DNA of 64,000 nt from Polyangium sp. 6x1 (GCF_029946515.1 NZ_JARZHH010000001.1:730821-794820); one strand, 5' to 3'. Counted from the stretch's first letter, positions 49,624-60,874 are shown. Numbers and translations are program-made. The notes: generated by a model not told the origin, from the sequence alone.

Positions 49624-52600
49624 ATGAGCGTTGAGAAAATTCGCGTGGCCCTCGGGGTCCTGCAGTCCGATCCCGAGAACGAGGCGGCCTGGAACGATCT
49701 CGCGGAGGCAGTGACGGCCCCCGACACGTCGACGAACGACGTGGAGCGTCTCCTGGGGCTCGCGCGGGCCAAGCAAGAGGAGCGGAAAGAATGGGGCGCG
49801 GTCGCCAAGCTCCTCGAGCTGGAGATCTCCTTCGCCTCGGGGACGCCCGTCGAGCCGCCGATGCAGGCCGAGCTCGCGCGCATCTACAACGAGGAGCTCG
49901 TCGACGCCGACAAGTCGCGAGCCGCCTACCAGCGCTTGCTCGAGCTGCAGCCGGATCACGAGGCCGCAGCCGAGGCGCTGGAGAGCGATACGACGAAGCG
50001 CGAGCGGTGGAGCGAGATCGTCGACCGCTACGTGGCCGAGTCCGAGAACGCGGACGGGCCCGCCTTCAAGAGCTCGCTCCTGGCGAGCGCGGCGGACGTG
50101 GCGCTGCGCTACGGGCACGCCGAGGCGCGTGATCGAATCGACGAGCTCATCGGGCTCGCGCTGGCGCTCGATCCGAAGAACAGCCGCGCGACGCGGCTGC
50201 TCGAGCGCGCGAGCGCGAAGGTCTCCGACTGGGACGGCGTGACGCGGGCGCTCTCGTTCACGCTGCGCGAGGGCGCGACGAAGGAGGACCGGATCGCGGC
50301 AGGGCTCAAGCTCGGTCGCGTCGCGGCCGAGAAGATCGGCGACAAGGGTCGCGCGCGCGACGCCTTCGCGCAGGTGCTCGACATGCAGCCCGGTCAACCG
50401 GACGCGCTCGCGTTCCTCGCCGACCATTTCACCTCGAACGAGCAATGGGACGAGCTCGTCGCGCTCTACGAGGATCAGCTCAAGGGCGGCGGCGTGAAGC
50501 CGGGCGAGGAGCTCGGCGTGCTCATCCAGATCGGCATGGTGCACTGGAGGATGCGGGGCCAGCCGCAGGCGGCGGAGGCGTACTTCGACCGCGTGCGTCG
50601 CGCCGATCCGACGCACGCCGGCATGCTCGCGTTCTTCCGGGAGCACCTGCTCGCCAAGGGCGACAAGGCGCGGCTCTACGCGGTCCTCACCGACGCGCAG
50701 CGCGCGCTGCCCGACGGGGCCGACAAACGCGCGATCGCCGGGGAGCTCGCCAAGCTCGCCGAGTCGACCGAGAACGCGCACAAGGCGATCGATCAGTACA
50801 AGAACATCCTGCGCACGGACCCGGACAACCGCGACGCGCGCGACGCCCTGAAGCGGCTCTACATGCAGACGGAGGGCTACAACGCCCTCGTCGAGCTCTA
50901 CCGGCAGGAGCTCGAGCGCACGCCGCAGACGGACGTGCAAGGTCGCATCCAGGTGCTGCGCGACATCGCGTCGGTCTACCGCGACCGCGCGAAGAACGAC
51001 GCGGCGCTCGTCACGGCGCTCACGCAGATCGTGCAGCTCGACGAGCGGGACATCGACGCGGTGCGTGAGTTGACGCGGGTCTACGAGACCCTCGGTCGCT
51101 GGCGTGACCTCCTCGCGTACCAGCAGAAGCTCGCCGAGCTCAGCACGAGCGACGCGGAGAAGGCGAACCTCTACCGCGCGGTGGCGCGGCGCTGGGTCGA
51201 CCAGTTCTCGAACGTCCAGAACGCGGTGGGGGCCTACGAGTCGCTGCTCGCGGTGGCGCCGGGCGACGAAGAGGCCGAGTCGCGGCTGAAGGAGCTCTAC
51301 CTGAAGCGGCGCTCGTGGGCGCAGCTCTACGCGCTCTACGAGGCGCAGCTCCCGAGGACGGAGGACGCGGCGCGCATCGAGCTGCTCGGCGAGATGGCGA
51401 AGCTCGCGGCCGAGCGCCTCGATCGCGGCGCGGACGCGATCGCGCACTACAAGCAGATCCTGGAGCTCGACGCGAACGCGCCGGGCGTGCTCGACGCGCT
51501 GGAGAAGCAAGCCGAGCGCGACAAGGATTTCGCGACGGTCGCCGAGGTGCTCGAGCGCCGCGTGGACGCGGCGACGGACGACGCCGGGCGGCTCAACGCG
51601 CTGCAGAAGCTCGGCGCGGTGTACGCGGAGCGGCTGAAGGATCCGGTGGCGGCAGCGCGCACGTGGCGTCGCGTGCTCGTGCTCTCGCCGGGGCACGCGC
51701 GCGCGCTCCGCGTGCTGCGCGAGTCGTACGTGGCGTCGGGCGACTGGGACGGGCTCGAGGAGCTCTACGCGTCGCAGAACGACTGGGAGGGGCTCGTCGA
51801 GTTCCTCTCGGGCGCGGCGGACAAGACGACCGAGCCGAACGTCAAGCTCGACATCTCCTTCCGCGCGGCGCGGATCTACGAGGATCAGCTCGGCGCGCCG
51901 GAGCGGGCCGTGCGGTCGTACGAGCGCGTCCTCAGCGTGTCGCCGACCGACGCGCGCGCGGCGGCGGCGCTCGTGCCGATCTACGAGAAGGAAGAGAAGT
52001 GGGCGCGGCTGCCCGCGCTCTACGAGATCCTGCTCGGCGCCACGCAAGACGTGGAGGAGCAGGTCTCGATGCTGCGCAAGCTCGCCGCGGTGACGGGCGG
52101 GCCGCTCGCGGACAAGCAGAAGGCGCTCGGCTATGCGCGGCGCGCCTACGAGCTCGACGCGAGCGAGGACGGGCTGTCGCTGCTCGAAGCGTGGTCGCGC
52201 GCGGCGAGCTCGTGGGGTCCGTTCGTCGAGGCCGTCGAGGCGCGGCTGAAGCGCGACGAGGAGATCGACGGCGCGACGCGACGCGCGCTGAAGCTGCGCC
52301 TCGCGGAGGTGTACGCGCGCGAGCTCGGCAAGGTGGACGAGGCGGCGGCGACGTACCGCGAGCTCGTCGAGGCGGATCCGACCGACGACGAGACGATCCG
52401 CGAGCTCGACGCGCTGCTCCGCGCGAACGAGAAGAAGGACGACCTGCGTTGGCTCTTCCAGCTCCGCGCCGATCAGGTCGAGGGCGAGGCCCGCGCCGAG
52501 ATCCTCGAGGAGTGGGCGACGCTCGAAGAGGAGGTCTTCGGCGACAACGCGCAGGCGATCCTCTTGCTGCGCAAGGTCGTCGAGGTGACGCCCGCGCGCG

Positions 52601-55600
52601 GCGAGGCGCTGCGTGCTCTGTCGCGCTTGCTCATCGCGGCAGGCGAGGCGGCGGCCGGCGCCGAGGTCGTGGCGCGTCATCGCGACGTGTCCGAGGGTGA
52701 CCAGCGCGGGCGGTGCGAGGTCGAGCTCGCCACGCTGTACCTGGAGAAGCTCGAGCGGCCGGTGGACGCGTTCGACGCGGCGGTGCGCGCGCTGGAGATC
52801 CTCCCGCACGAGCCGGACGCGGTCGGGATCCTCGCGCGCTTGCTCGACAAACCGGAGACGCGCGCGCAGGCGGCGCAGGTCCTGTCGAGCGAGTATGCCG
52901 AGACGGGCGACGCGCGTCGTGAGGCGCACGCGCTCAAGGTGCTGCTCGAGACCGAGACCGACACGTCGACGCGGCTCGCGCTCTTCCTCAAGCTCGCGGA
53001 CGTCAACGAGCAGAAGCTCCGCGCGGTGGGCACGGCGCTCGACGTGGTGCTCGGCGCGCTGAGCGAGTTCTCGAGCGAGCTCACGGTGTGGGATCGCGCG
53101 TCCGAGCTCGCCGCGCGGGCCGGTCGCCCGACGGATCTCGCCGAGGCGTACCGGACGCACCTCGTCACGGCGCGGAACGAGGACAGCAAGAAGCTGCCCG
53201 ACGACGTGGAGATCGAGCTCTGCGAGCGCGCGGCTATGCTGCACGACGAGCAGCTCGGCGATCCGGAGGGCGCGATGCCCTACCTCGATCGCGTGCTCGC
53301 GGTGGACCCGACGAACGAACGCGCGTTCTCGCGCCTGAAGCAGATCCTGACCAACGCGGAGCGGTGGAGCGAGCTCGAAGCGCTCTACGACAAGGCCGCG
53401 CAGGGCACGCCGGATCAAACGACGCGGATCTCGCTGCTCAACGACGTCGCCGTGATCGCCGAGGAGATCATGGGCGATGCGGCGAAGGGCATTCGCTACT
53501 ACGAGCGCATCCTCACGCTCGACGCGTTCTACGAGCCGGCGCTCGACGCGCTGCAGAGGCTCTACGAGCGCGAGGGGCGGTGGAAGGACCTCGCGGCGCT
53601 CCTCGAGCGGCGTCTGGAGACCGCGACCGACGAGGAATCGGCCGACATCAAGCTGAGCCTCGGGCGGATCTACCTCGATCGCCTGCACGAGCCGGCGCTC
53701 TCGCTCGAACACCTCGAGCGCGTGCTCGAGCACCGGCAGAACGATGCGGAGGCGCGCCAGCTCGTCGAGCGTCTGCTCGAAGTGGGCAGCCTGCGCCTGC
53801 GCGCCGCGCGCGTGCTGGAGGTCGTGTACGAAGCGCGCGACGAGGTGCGTCAGCTCGTGCGGGTGCTCGAGATCCGGCGCGAAGGCGCGCAGGAAGAGCA
53901 CGAGCGTCGCGAGCTTCTGCGCCGCGTGAGCACGCTGCGCGACGAGCGTCTGCGCGACGACCCGGGCGCGTTCGCCACGTTGAGCGAGCTCGTCCCGCTC
54001 GAGCCCGACGACGCGATCGTCCGCGAGCGCTTCGTGGACATCGGCCGCAGGCTCGCCGAGCACGAGAAGATGGCGACCGTCCTCACGGCGGCCGCCGACG
54101 CGTGCAGCACGCCGCCGACCCAGGGAGAGATCCTCATGGTCGTCGCGGAGATCTACGCGGACATGCTGGGCGACCGGGATCGGGCCGAGACGGTCTACCG
54201 GCGCGTGCTCTCGATCGACGAGACCGATCCGAACCTGGTGATCCCGGCGGCGCGAGCGCTCGCCGGCATCTACACGAGCAAGGGGAAGCACGAAGCGCTC
54301 GCCGAGGTGCTCGGCATCGAGGTGCGCCTCGAAGAGGACCTCGAGAACCGTCGCAACCTCTACCGCCGTATCGGCGAGGTGTACGAGTCGGTCCTCGAAG
54401 CGCCCGACAAGGCGATCGGGGCCTGGCGCGCGCGTCTGTCCGACGATCCGGAGGACCTCGAGGCGCTCTCCGCGCTCGAGCGCCTCAACGAGCGCACGGG
54501 CGAGTGGCGCGAGCTCGTCTCCATCCTGGAGGCGCGGCAGACGCTCTCGAACGACGCGAACGAGCGCAAGCGGACGATGGTGCGCGCGGCCGAGACGCTC
54601 GCGAGCAAGCTCGGCGACGTGGCCGGCGCGATCAACGGCTGGCGCAACGTCTCCGACGAGTTCGGCCCCGAGCCGGCCACGCTCTCGGCGCTCGAAGCGC
54701 TCTACGAGAAGGCGGAGCGCTGGTCGGATCTCGCCGACACGCTCGACGTGCACCTGTCGCTCGCGAACGAGCTCGAAGAGCGGCTCGATCTGTTCGCGCG
54801 GCTCGGCGACGTGCGGCGCCTGCACCAGAGCGATCTGCCGGGCGCGCTCGACGCGTATCGCCAGGCGCTCGTCCTCGATCCGGCGAACGCGCGCTGCAGG
54901 AGCGCGCTCGAAGCTCTGCTCGAGGATCCCGAGGCGCGGCGCGACGCGGCCGAGACGCTGCACCCGCTCTACGAGGCCGACGGCGACAGCGACAAGCTGC
55001 TCCGTGTCCTCGAGATCGAGGTGGAGACGGCGGACAGCACGGGCGAGCGCCTCTCGAACCTGCAGAGCGCGCTCCGCACGGCGGAGGGTCCGCTCGGCGA
55101 CACGGGCCGCGCCTTCGGGTACGCGGTGCGCGGCGTGCGCGAGGCCGCGGGCGAGGCCGAGGTCGGCGATTGGATCCAGACCGTCGAGCGCCTCGCGAGC
55201 ACGACGGGCCGGTGGGCGGAGCTCTCGGAGCTCTACCGATCGGTCGTGGACTCGATCCTCGACGGCGACGTGCAACAGGACGTGCGGCTGCGCGTCGGCG
55301 AGCTCGCGCGGACGAAGCTCGACGACAAGGCGCTCGCGGTCGAGTGGTACAAGAACGCGCTCGAAGCGAGGAGCGACGATCGCCGCGCGATGGTGGCGCT
55401 CGAAGAGCTCTACAGCGAGGCGAACGACGCGCCGAACCTCCTGGAGATCCTCCGGCAGCGCGTCGACAACGCCGCGGACGACGTCGAGAAGAAGCGCCTG
55501 CTCTTCCGCCAGGCGGAGCTGCAGCGCGACGCGCTGAAGGATCCGAGCGGCGCGATCGAGACGTACGAGGCGCTGCTCGACGTCGAGCTCAACCCGAAGG

Positions 55601-58600
55601 CGATCGACGCCCTGGAGACGCTCTACAAGGAGTCGAAGCGCTGGGAGGACCTCATCAAGCTCTACGAGCGTCAGCTCGATGGAGGGGTGGGGGCGCCGGC
55701 CGAGCTCCGCGTGAAGATCGCGAAGGTCGCGCACGAGCGGCTCGAAGACGTGTCCCGCGCGTTCGACGAGCTCGCCGAGGCGCTCGTGATCGACGCGGCG
55801 CACGTGGGCGCGGTGGGCGAGCTCGAAGCACTGCTCGAAGCGTCGGAGAACCCGGCGCACCGGGCGCGCGCGGGCGAGATGCTGGAGCCTGTCTACCTCC
55901 GCCGCGCCGACTGGGCGCGCGTGAAGATGGCCCTCGACGCGCGGCTCGCCGCGAGCGAGGACCCGTCGGAGCGGCGCGAGCTGCTCACGCGCCTGGCGAC
56001 GCTGCACGAGGAGCAGCTCGAGGACTACAAGGCCGCCCTCGAGACGGTGGCGAAGCTCCTGCACGAGGACCTCGGCGACGAGGGCGTTTGGCACGAGCTC
56101 GAGCGCCTCGCGAAGGTGGCGAGCGCGGAGCGGAGGCTCGCCGAGATCTACTCGGCCGAGCTCGGCGAGATCACGGTCGACGACGCCCAGAGCGCCAAGC
56201 TCTGCCGCCGGACGGGCGAGATCTACGCGGACCTGAACGACGTCGCGAGCGCGCTCAAGTGGTACCGGCGCGCGCACGAGTTCGAGCCGGAGTCGCGCGA
56301 GCTGTTCTCCGCGATCGACGGCCTGCTCGTGAGGGAGCGCCGCCACGAGGAGCGCGTCGAGCTCTACCGCTCGTCGCTCGACTACCGCTACGACAAGGAG
56401 CGGCTCGACGCGCTGCACACGATCGCGCGCCTCGAACGGATCGAGCTCAAGCAGCCCGAGAAGTCGATCGAGACGTACCGGGCGGCCCTCGACGTCGACG
56501 ACGCCGACGCGCGCGCGCTCGACGCGCTGACCGAGCTCTACGCGGAGCTCGGCCGCGATCAGGACCTCGCCGATCTCTACCTGCGGCGCGCCGAGGCCGC
56601 GGCGAACGGCGAGGCCGGCGCTCCGTACCGCCTCGCGCTCGCGCGGCTGCTCCGCGACAAGATCAAGGACACGTCGGCCGCGATCGATCAGCTCGAAGCG
56701 ATCGTCTCCGACGTGCCGTGGCACCAGGAGGCGATCAAGGAGCTCGAAGCCCTCACGCGCGACGAGGAGCACAAGGCGCGCGTGGTGGAGATCCTCCGCC
56801 CGCTCTACGAGCGCAGCGACGACTGGCGCCTGCTCGTGAAGCTGAACGAGGAGCGCTACCACCTCGCGAGCGAGGTGCACGAGAAGGTCGCCGTGCTGCG
56901 CGAGACCGCGCAGCTCTGGGAGACGCGCGGCAACGACCGGAGCCTCGCCTTCCGCTCGATGCGCGCGGCCTTCGCCCTCGACCCCGAGGATGGAGAGACG
57001 CGGGCCGAGCTCGAGCGCCTCGCGACGATGCTGGGTGCGTGGGAGCGGCTCTCCGAGAGCTACGAGCAGGGCATCGGGAAGACGACCGACGACGTCGTGA
57101 AGCGCGAGCTCTTGCTTGCCGTGGCCAAGGTCTACGACGGGAAGGTCGACGACCCGCGGCGCGCCCTCGGCGCCTACCGGAGGCTCAGCGAGCTCGATCC
57201 GACCGAGCGTGATCCGCTCGAGGCGATCGACATGCTGTCGATGCTGCTCTCCGACTGGCAGACCTTGATCGCGGTCCTCGAGAAGAAGAGCGAGCTCGCC
57301 TCGGACGACGAGAACGCCGCCATCTGGCGCCGGATCGCCGAGACGAAGCTGCAGATGCTCGACGACGAGGAGGGCGCCATCAAGGCGTACGAGCGCGCCC
57401 TCGAGCTCGATCCGGAGAGCACGGTCACGGTCGACGCGCTCATCCCGCTGTACGAGCCGCGCGACGCAGCCCAGCGCCTCGTCGAGCTCTACGCGCGTCG
57501 CGTGGAGCTCGCGGGCTCGGGCGAGGCCGACCTCCGGTACGACCTCAACGTGCGCGCGGCCGAGCGTTACGAGAAGTCGCTCGACAACCGTCGGGAGGCG
57601 ATCAACGCGCTCAACGCGGCGCTCGACGCGCGCCCCTCGGACGCGGCGGTCCTCGCCTCGCTCGAACGGCTCTACCGCGCCGAGAAGATGTGGGACGAGC
57701 TGCTCGACAACCTGAAGCTCCAGGCGAGCACCGCGGAGACCCGCGAGGCGCGCGTGAAGCTCCGGACTGCGATCGGCGATCTCTACGCCGCCGAGCTCGC
57801 GAGCCCGCAGGACGCGCTCGAACACTACCGCCTGGTGCTCGACGACGACGCCACGAACGATCACGCGATCAAGGCGATCCGCGCGATCGGCGAGGGTCGC
57901 GAGGAGCTCCGCCTCGACGCGGCCGACGCCCTCGAGCCCGTCCTCCGCGCGGCCTCGCGCTGGGAGGAGCTCGTCGGCGTCCTCGAGATGCGCCTCAAGG
58001 CGCAGACCGAGGGCATCGACCGCGCCCGCACGCTCCGCGCGATCGCGATCGTCGAAGACGAGAAGCTCGGAAAGGCGCTCGCCGCAGAGGGCGCGCTGCT
58101 CCGCGCGCTCGAAGACACGCCGGACGATCCCGAGCTCCACACCGAGATCGAGCGGCTCGCCGAGCGCTCCGAGGGCTTCGGCCGTTACTGCGACGCCCTC
58201 TCGCAGCGCGCGGCGGCGACGTTCGACGCCGTCATCGCGAAGGATCTGTGGCTGCGCGTCGGGCGCATCGCCGAGGACAAGCTCAAGGACGATCGTCGCA
58301 GCGTCGAGGCGTACGCGAAGGCCGTCGAGCAAGCTGGCGACGAGCCCGCGCTGCTCGAATCCCTCGACCGTCTCTACTCGCGGCTCGGGGACAACAAGGC
58401 GCTCGCCGATGTCCTCGAACGTCGCGTCGCCGCGATCTCGGACGAGCGCGAGCAGGCGAACTTCCACCACCGGCTCGCCACCATCCAGATCGAGTCGTTC
58501 GGCGAGAAGTCGCAGGGCCTCGCGACGTTGAAGCAGGCCCTCGAGCGGGCGCCCGATCACGGGCCCTCGCGCGCGGCGCTGGAGAAGCTCACCGACGAGC

Positions 58601-60861
58601 GGTCGCTCTTCGAGGAGGCCGCCGAGGCCCTCGAGAGCGTCTACAAGTCGCAGGGCGATCACGCGGCGCTCGCGAAGCTCTACGAGAAGCGCATCGGGTT
58701 CGTCGGGACGCCCGCCGAGCGCGTGCGGCTCCGGCTCGATCTCGCCAAGGTCCTCGAGGATCGCTCCGGTGATCCGAAGGCGGCCCAGGGCGCGCTCGAA
58801 GCCGCGCTCAAGGACGACCCGGCCGACGTCGACGTGCTCGCCGAGCTCGAGCGCCTCGCCCCGATCACGGGCGGGTGGGCGGGCGCCGCGGACGCGCTGG
58901 AGAAGGCCGTGTCCGAGAAGAGCGATCTCTCGACGGACGCGGCGCGCGACCTGTGGATGCGCATCGCCGAGTGGCGCAAGGACAAACTCGCCGACAACGC
59001 CGCTGCGGAACGCGCGCTCGAGCAGGCGCTGAAGCACGACCCGACGAGCGAGACGATCCTGCGCAACATCGAAGGCCTGCAGCGCGCGGCTGGCCGCGAG
59101 CGTGACCTCGTGGGCACGCTGCGCCGCCTCGCCGGGCTCGACGGCCTCGGCCACCTCGCCTCCGACCTGCGCCGCGAGGCGAAGGGCCTGGCCGAGGGCG
59201 TGCTCGCGGACGACGCGCTCACCGAGGCGATCCTCCGCGACATGATCAAGGCCGACGACAGCGACGCGTGGGCGCTCGCGGAGCTCACGAAGGTGCGCGA
59301 CAAGGCCGGCGACGCGAAGGAGGTCTTCGATCTCCTCGTGCGCCAGGCCGAGCTCGCGGCCGAGGGCGACAAGATCCGGGACCTCAAGCACCGCGCGGCC
59401 TCGGTCGCCCGGGAGAAACTCTCGGACGACAAGAAGGCCCTCGACCTCTACAGCCAGATCTTCGAGGACGAGCCGAACGACGCGAAGGCCTCCGACGCGC
59501 TGCGCGAGCTCTACGCGAAGGCTGGCAAGAACAAGGAGCTGCTCAACGTCCTGTCGCGCCTCGTGGACCTCGCGGAGACGCCCGCGGCCCGCGCCACGCT
59601 GCGCCTCGAGAGCGCCCGGATCTGCATCGAGAAGCTCGACGCGACGAGCGAGGCGATGGAGCACCTGCGCGCGATCCTCGACGAGGAGCGCACGCACGAG
59701 CAGGCCACGCTCCTCCTCTCGCAGCTCCTCGAAAAGACGGGCCGCGACGACGAGCTGGCGGAGCTGCTCAACACGCAGATCGACCTCGCCAAGGAGCGCG
59801 GCGATCTCTCCGCGGAGCTCGTCTACAGCGTGCGCCTCGGTGAGGTCTTCGAGAACCGCCTGAACAACGTTCCGAAGGCGATCGAGACGTACAAGGCGGT
59901 GCTCGAGCGCGACGGCAGCCACAAGGGCGCGCTGCTCTCGCTCGCGCGTCTCTACGAGAAGAAGGGCGACAAGGCCGAGGCGGCCAAGGCGCTCGAGACG
60001 GTGCTCTCCTCCGCCAGCGGTGAAGAGGCCGTCAAGACGTCGCTCCGCCTCGCGGATCTGTACACGGCGCTCAAGGACGAGGCGGCGGTCCGTCGCGTCC
60101 TCGAAGCTGGCCTCAAGGCCGACGAGCGCGCCGCGGACATCCGCAAGAAGCTGCACGCGCTCTACGAGAAGCAGCAGGCGTGGGCCGAGCTCGCCGACCT
60201 CGTGAAGGGCGACGCCGAGGCCGCGACCGAGGCGGGCCAGAAGGTGCAGCTCTATCGCAAGGCCGCGGACATCCATCTCGGCAAGCGGAGCGATCCGGGC
60301 GCCGCGGCGGACCTGCTCGTGAAGGCCTCGGAGCTCGCCCCCGGCGATCGGGAGCTGCTCCTCGCGCTCTGCGACGCCTACAGCGCCTCGGGCCGCGGCA
60401 AGCAGGCCGCGGAGGTGCTGCAGAAGATCGTGGAGTCGTACGGCGGCCGTCGCTCGAAGGAGCTCGCGACGATCCATCACCGGCTCGCCAAGGCGTACCT
60501 CGCCGAAGGCGACAAGGAGAAGGCGCTCGCGGACCTCGACATCGCGTTCAAGATCGACCCGGGTTCGATCGCGATCCTGCGCGACCTCGGCGTGCTCTCG
60601 ATGGAGCTCGGCGAGGCCACGGAGGAGAAGGCGGGGCGCGACGCGCACTTCGAGCGCGCGCAGAAGACCTTCCGCGCGCTGCTCCTGCAGAAGCTCGACG
60701 AGAACTCGCCGATCTCGAAGGCCGCGGCCTTCTACTACATCGGCCGGATCCTCCACGCGCAGGGCGACGACAAGAAGGCGATCCAGCAGCTCGATCGCGC
60801 GATCGATGCCGACAAGAACTTCGCGCCCGCGAAGGAGCTGCTCGCCAAGCTGAAGAAGTGA
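49624..60861 (+). CDS. Giant TPR/alpha-solenoid protein (3,745 residues)
   Basis: The ATG at 49624 opens a frame of 11.2 kb without interruption. From end to end the protein is helical repeats. The unit, about 100-110 residues long, runs roughly: W-x-x-L-[VA]-x-L-Y-E, helix with E-R-L, 'LARIYEEEL-xD', 'A-[IL]-x-x-Y-x-x-[VI]-L', D-P-x-[DN]-x-x-A-x-x-x-L-x-x-L-Y. Examples are YQRLLELQPDHEAAAEALES, WDELVALYEDQLKGGG, AYESLLAVAPGDEEAESRLK and HFERAQKTFRALLLQKLD. I judge that there are more than thirty units. There is no signal peptide, membrane helix or enzyme domain, so it would be a cytoplasmic scaffold perhaps many tens of nm long. The C-terminal ~150 residues contain the most canonical TPRs (YYIGRILHAQGDDKKAIQQL). 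The function is unknown. Confidence 0.9.
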   Translation: MSVEKIRVALGVLQSDPENEAAWNDLAEAVTAPDTSTNDVERLLGLARAKQEERKEWGAVAKLLELEISFASGTPVEPPMQAELARIYNEELVDADKSRAAYQRLLELQPDHEAAAEALESDTTKRERWSEIVDRYVAESENADGPAFKSSLLASAADVALRYGHAEARDRIDELIGLALALDPKNSRATRLLERASAKVSDWDGVTRALSFTLREGATKEDRIAAGLKLGRVAAEKIGDKGRARDAFAQVLDMQPGQPDALAFLADHFTSNEQWDELVALYEDQLKGGGVKPGEELGVLIQIGMVHWRMRGQPQAAEAYFDRVRRADPTHAGMLAFFREHLLAKGDKARLYAVLTDAQRALPDGADKRAIAGELAKLAESTENAHKAIDQYKNILRTDPDNRDARDALKRLYMQTEGYNALVELYRQELERTPQTDVQGRIQVLRDIASVYRDRAKNDAALVTALTQIVQLDERDIDAVRELTRVYETLGRWRDLLAYQQKLAELSTSDAEKANLYRAVARRWVDQFSNVQNAVGAYESLLAVAPGDEEAESRLKELYLKRRSWAQLYALYEAQLPRTEDAARIELLGEMAKLAAERLDRGADAIAHYKQILELDANAPGVLDALEKQAERDKDFATVAEVLERRVDAATDDAGRLNALQKLGAVYAERLKDPVAAARTWRRVLVLSPGHARALRVLRESYVASGDWDGLEELYASQNDWEGLVEFLSGAADKTTEPNVKLDISFRAARIYEDQLGAPERAVRSYERVLSVSPTDARAAAALVPIYEKEEKWARLPALYEILLGATQDVEEQVSMLRKLAAVTGGPLADKQKALGYARRAYELDASEDGLSLLEAWSRAASSWGPFVEAVEARLKRDEEIDGATRRALKLRLAEVYARELGKVDEAAATYRELVEADPTDDETIRELDALLRANEKKDDLRWLFQLRADQVEGEARAEILEEWATLEEEVFGDNAQAILLLRKVVEVTPARGEALRALSRLLIAAGEAAAGAEVVARHRDVSEGDQRGRCEVELATLYLEKLERPVDAFDAAVRALEILPHEPDAVGILARLLDKPETRAQAAQVLSSEYAETGDARREAHALKVLLETETDTSTRLALFLKLADVNEQKLRAVGTALDVVLGALSEFSSELTVWDRASELAARAGRPTDLAEAYRTHLVTARNEDSKKLPDDVEIELCERAAMLHDEQLGDPEGAMPYLDRVLAVDPTNERAFSRLKQILTNAERWSELEALYDKAAQGTPDQTTRISLLNDVAVIAEEIMGDAAKGIRYYERILTLDAFYEPALDALQRLYEREGRWKDLAALLERRLETATDEESADIKLSLGRIYLDRLHEPALSLEHLERVLEHRQNDAEARQLVERLLEVGSLRLRAARVLEVVYEARDEVRQLVRVLEIRREGAQEEHERRELLRRVSTLRDERLRDDPGAFATLSELVPLEPDDAIVRERFVDIGRRLAEHEKMATVLTAAADACSTPPTQGEILMVVAEIYADMLGDRDRAETVYRRVLSIDETDPNLVIPAARALAGIYTSKGKHEALAEVLGIEVRLEEDLENRRNLYRRIGEVYESVLEAPDKAIGAWRARLSDDPEDLEALSALERLNERTGEWRELVSILEARQTLSNDANERKRTMVRAAETLASKLGDVAGAINGWRNVSDEFGPEPATLSALEALYEKAERWSDLADTLDVHLSLANELEERLDLFARLGDVRRLHQSDLPGALDAYRQALVLDPANARCRSALEALLEDPEARRDAAETLHPLYEADGDSDKLLRVLEIEVETADSTGERLSNLQSALRTAEGPLGDTGRAFGYAVRGVREAAGEAEVGDWIQTVERLASTTGRWAELSELYRSVVDSILDGDVQQDVRLRVGELARTKLDDKALAVEWYKNALEARSDDRRAMVALEELYSEANDAPNLLEILRQRVDNAADDVEKKRLLFRQAELQRDALKDPSGAIETYEALLDVELNPKAIDALETLYKESKRWEDLIKLYERQLDGGVGAPAELRVKIAKVAHERLEDVSRAFDELAEALVIDAAHVGAVGELEALLEASENPAHRARAGEMLEPVYLRRADWARVKMALDARLAASEDPSERRELLTRLATLHEEQLEDYKAALETVAKLLHEDLGDEGVWHELERLAKVASAERRLAEIYSAELGEITVDDAQSAKLCRRTGEIYADLNDVASALKWYRRAHEFEPESRELFSAIDGLLVRERRHEERVELYRSSLDYRYDKERLDALHTIARLERIELKQPEKSIETYRAALDVDDADARALDALTELYAELGRDQDLADLYLRRAEAAANGEAGAPYRLALARLLRDKIKDTSAAIDQLEAIVSDVPWHQEAIKELEALTRDEEHKARVVEILRPLYERSDDWRLLVKLNEERYHLASEVHEKVAVLRETAQLWETRGNDRSLAFRSMRAAFALDPEDGETRAELERLATMLGAWERLSESYEQGIGKTTDDVVKRELLLAVAKVYDGKVDDPRRALGAYRRLSELDPTERDPLEAIDMLSMLLSDWQTLIAVLEKKSELASDDENAAIWRRIAETKLQMLDDEEGAIKAYERALELDPESTVTVDALIPLYEPRDAAQRLVELYARRVELAGSGEADLRYDLNVRAAERYEKSLDNRREAINALNAALDARPSDAAVLASLERLYRAEKMWDELLDNLKLQASTAETREARVKLRTAIGDLYAAELASPQDALEHYRLVLDDDATNDHAIKAIRAIGEGREELRLDAADALEPVLRAASRWEELVGVLEMRLKAQTEGIDRARTLRAIAIVEDEKLGKALAAEGALLRALEDTPDDPELHTEIERLAERSEGFGRYCDALSQRAAATFDAVIAKDLWLRVGRIAEDKLKDDRRSVEAYAKAVEQAGDEPALLESLDRLYSRLGDNKALADVLERRVAAISDEREQANFHHRLATIQIESFGEKSQGLATLKQALERAPDHGPSRAALEKLTDERSLFEEAAEALESVYKSQGDHAALAKLYEKRIGFVGTPAERVRLRLDLAKVLEDRSGDPKAAQGALEAALKDDPADVDVLAELERLAPITGGWAGAADALEKAVSEKSDLSTDAARDLWMRIAEWRKDKLADNAAAERALEQALKHDPTSETILRNIEGLQRAAGRERDLVGTLRRLAGLDGLGHLASDLRREAKGLAEGVLADDALTEAILRDMIKADDSDAWALAELTKVRDKAGDAKEVFDLLVRQAELAAEGDKIRDLKHRAASVAREKLSDDKKALDLYSQIFEDEPNDAKASDALRELYAKAGKNKELLNVLSRLVDLAETPAARATLRLESARICIEKLDATSEAMEHLRAILDEERTHEQATLLLSQLLEKTGRDDELAELLNTQIDLAKERGDLSAELVYSVRLGEVFENRLNNVPKAIETYKAVLERDGSHKGALLSLARLYEKKGDKAEAAKALETVLSSASGEEAVKTSLRLADLYTALKDEAAVRRVLEAGLKADERAADIRKKLHALYEKQQAWAELADLVKGDAEAATEAGQKVQLYRKAADIHLGKRSDPGAAADLLVKASELAPGDRELLLALCDAYSASGRGKQAAEVLQKIVESYGGRRSKELATIHHRLAKAYLAEGDKEKALADLDIAFKIDPGSIAILRDLGVLSMELGEATEEKAGRDAHFERAQKTFRALLLQKLDENSPISKAAAFYYIGRILHAQGDDKKAIQQLDRAIDADKNFAPAKELLAKLKK

Positions 60862-60874
60862 CCGCTGGGGGTTT

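Noticed and set aside
48415..60756. A single minus-strand open frame of over 4,100 codons running opposite the giant TPR gene and into the 3-hydroxyacyl-CoA dehydrogenase gene
   Set aside because: Only the last 298 codons match a protein family. The rest is an Arg/Leu/Glu/Ala antisense mirror produced by repetitive codon bias in a GC-rich gene; the plus-strand TPR frame has clear repeat structure.
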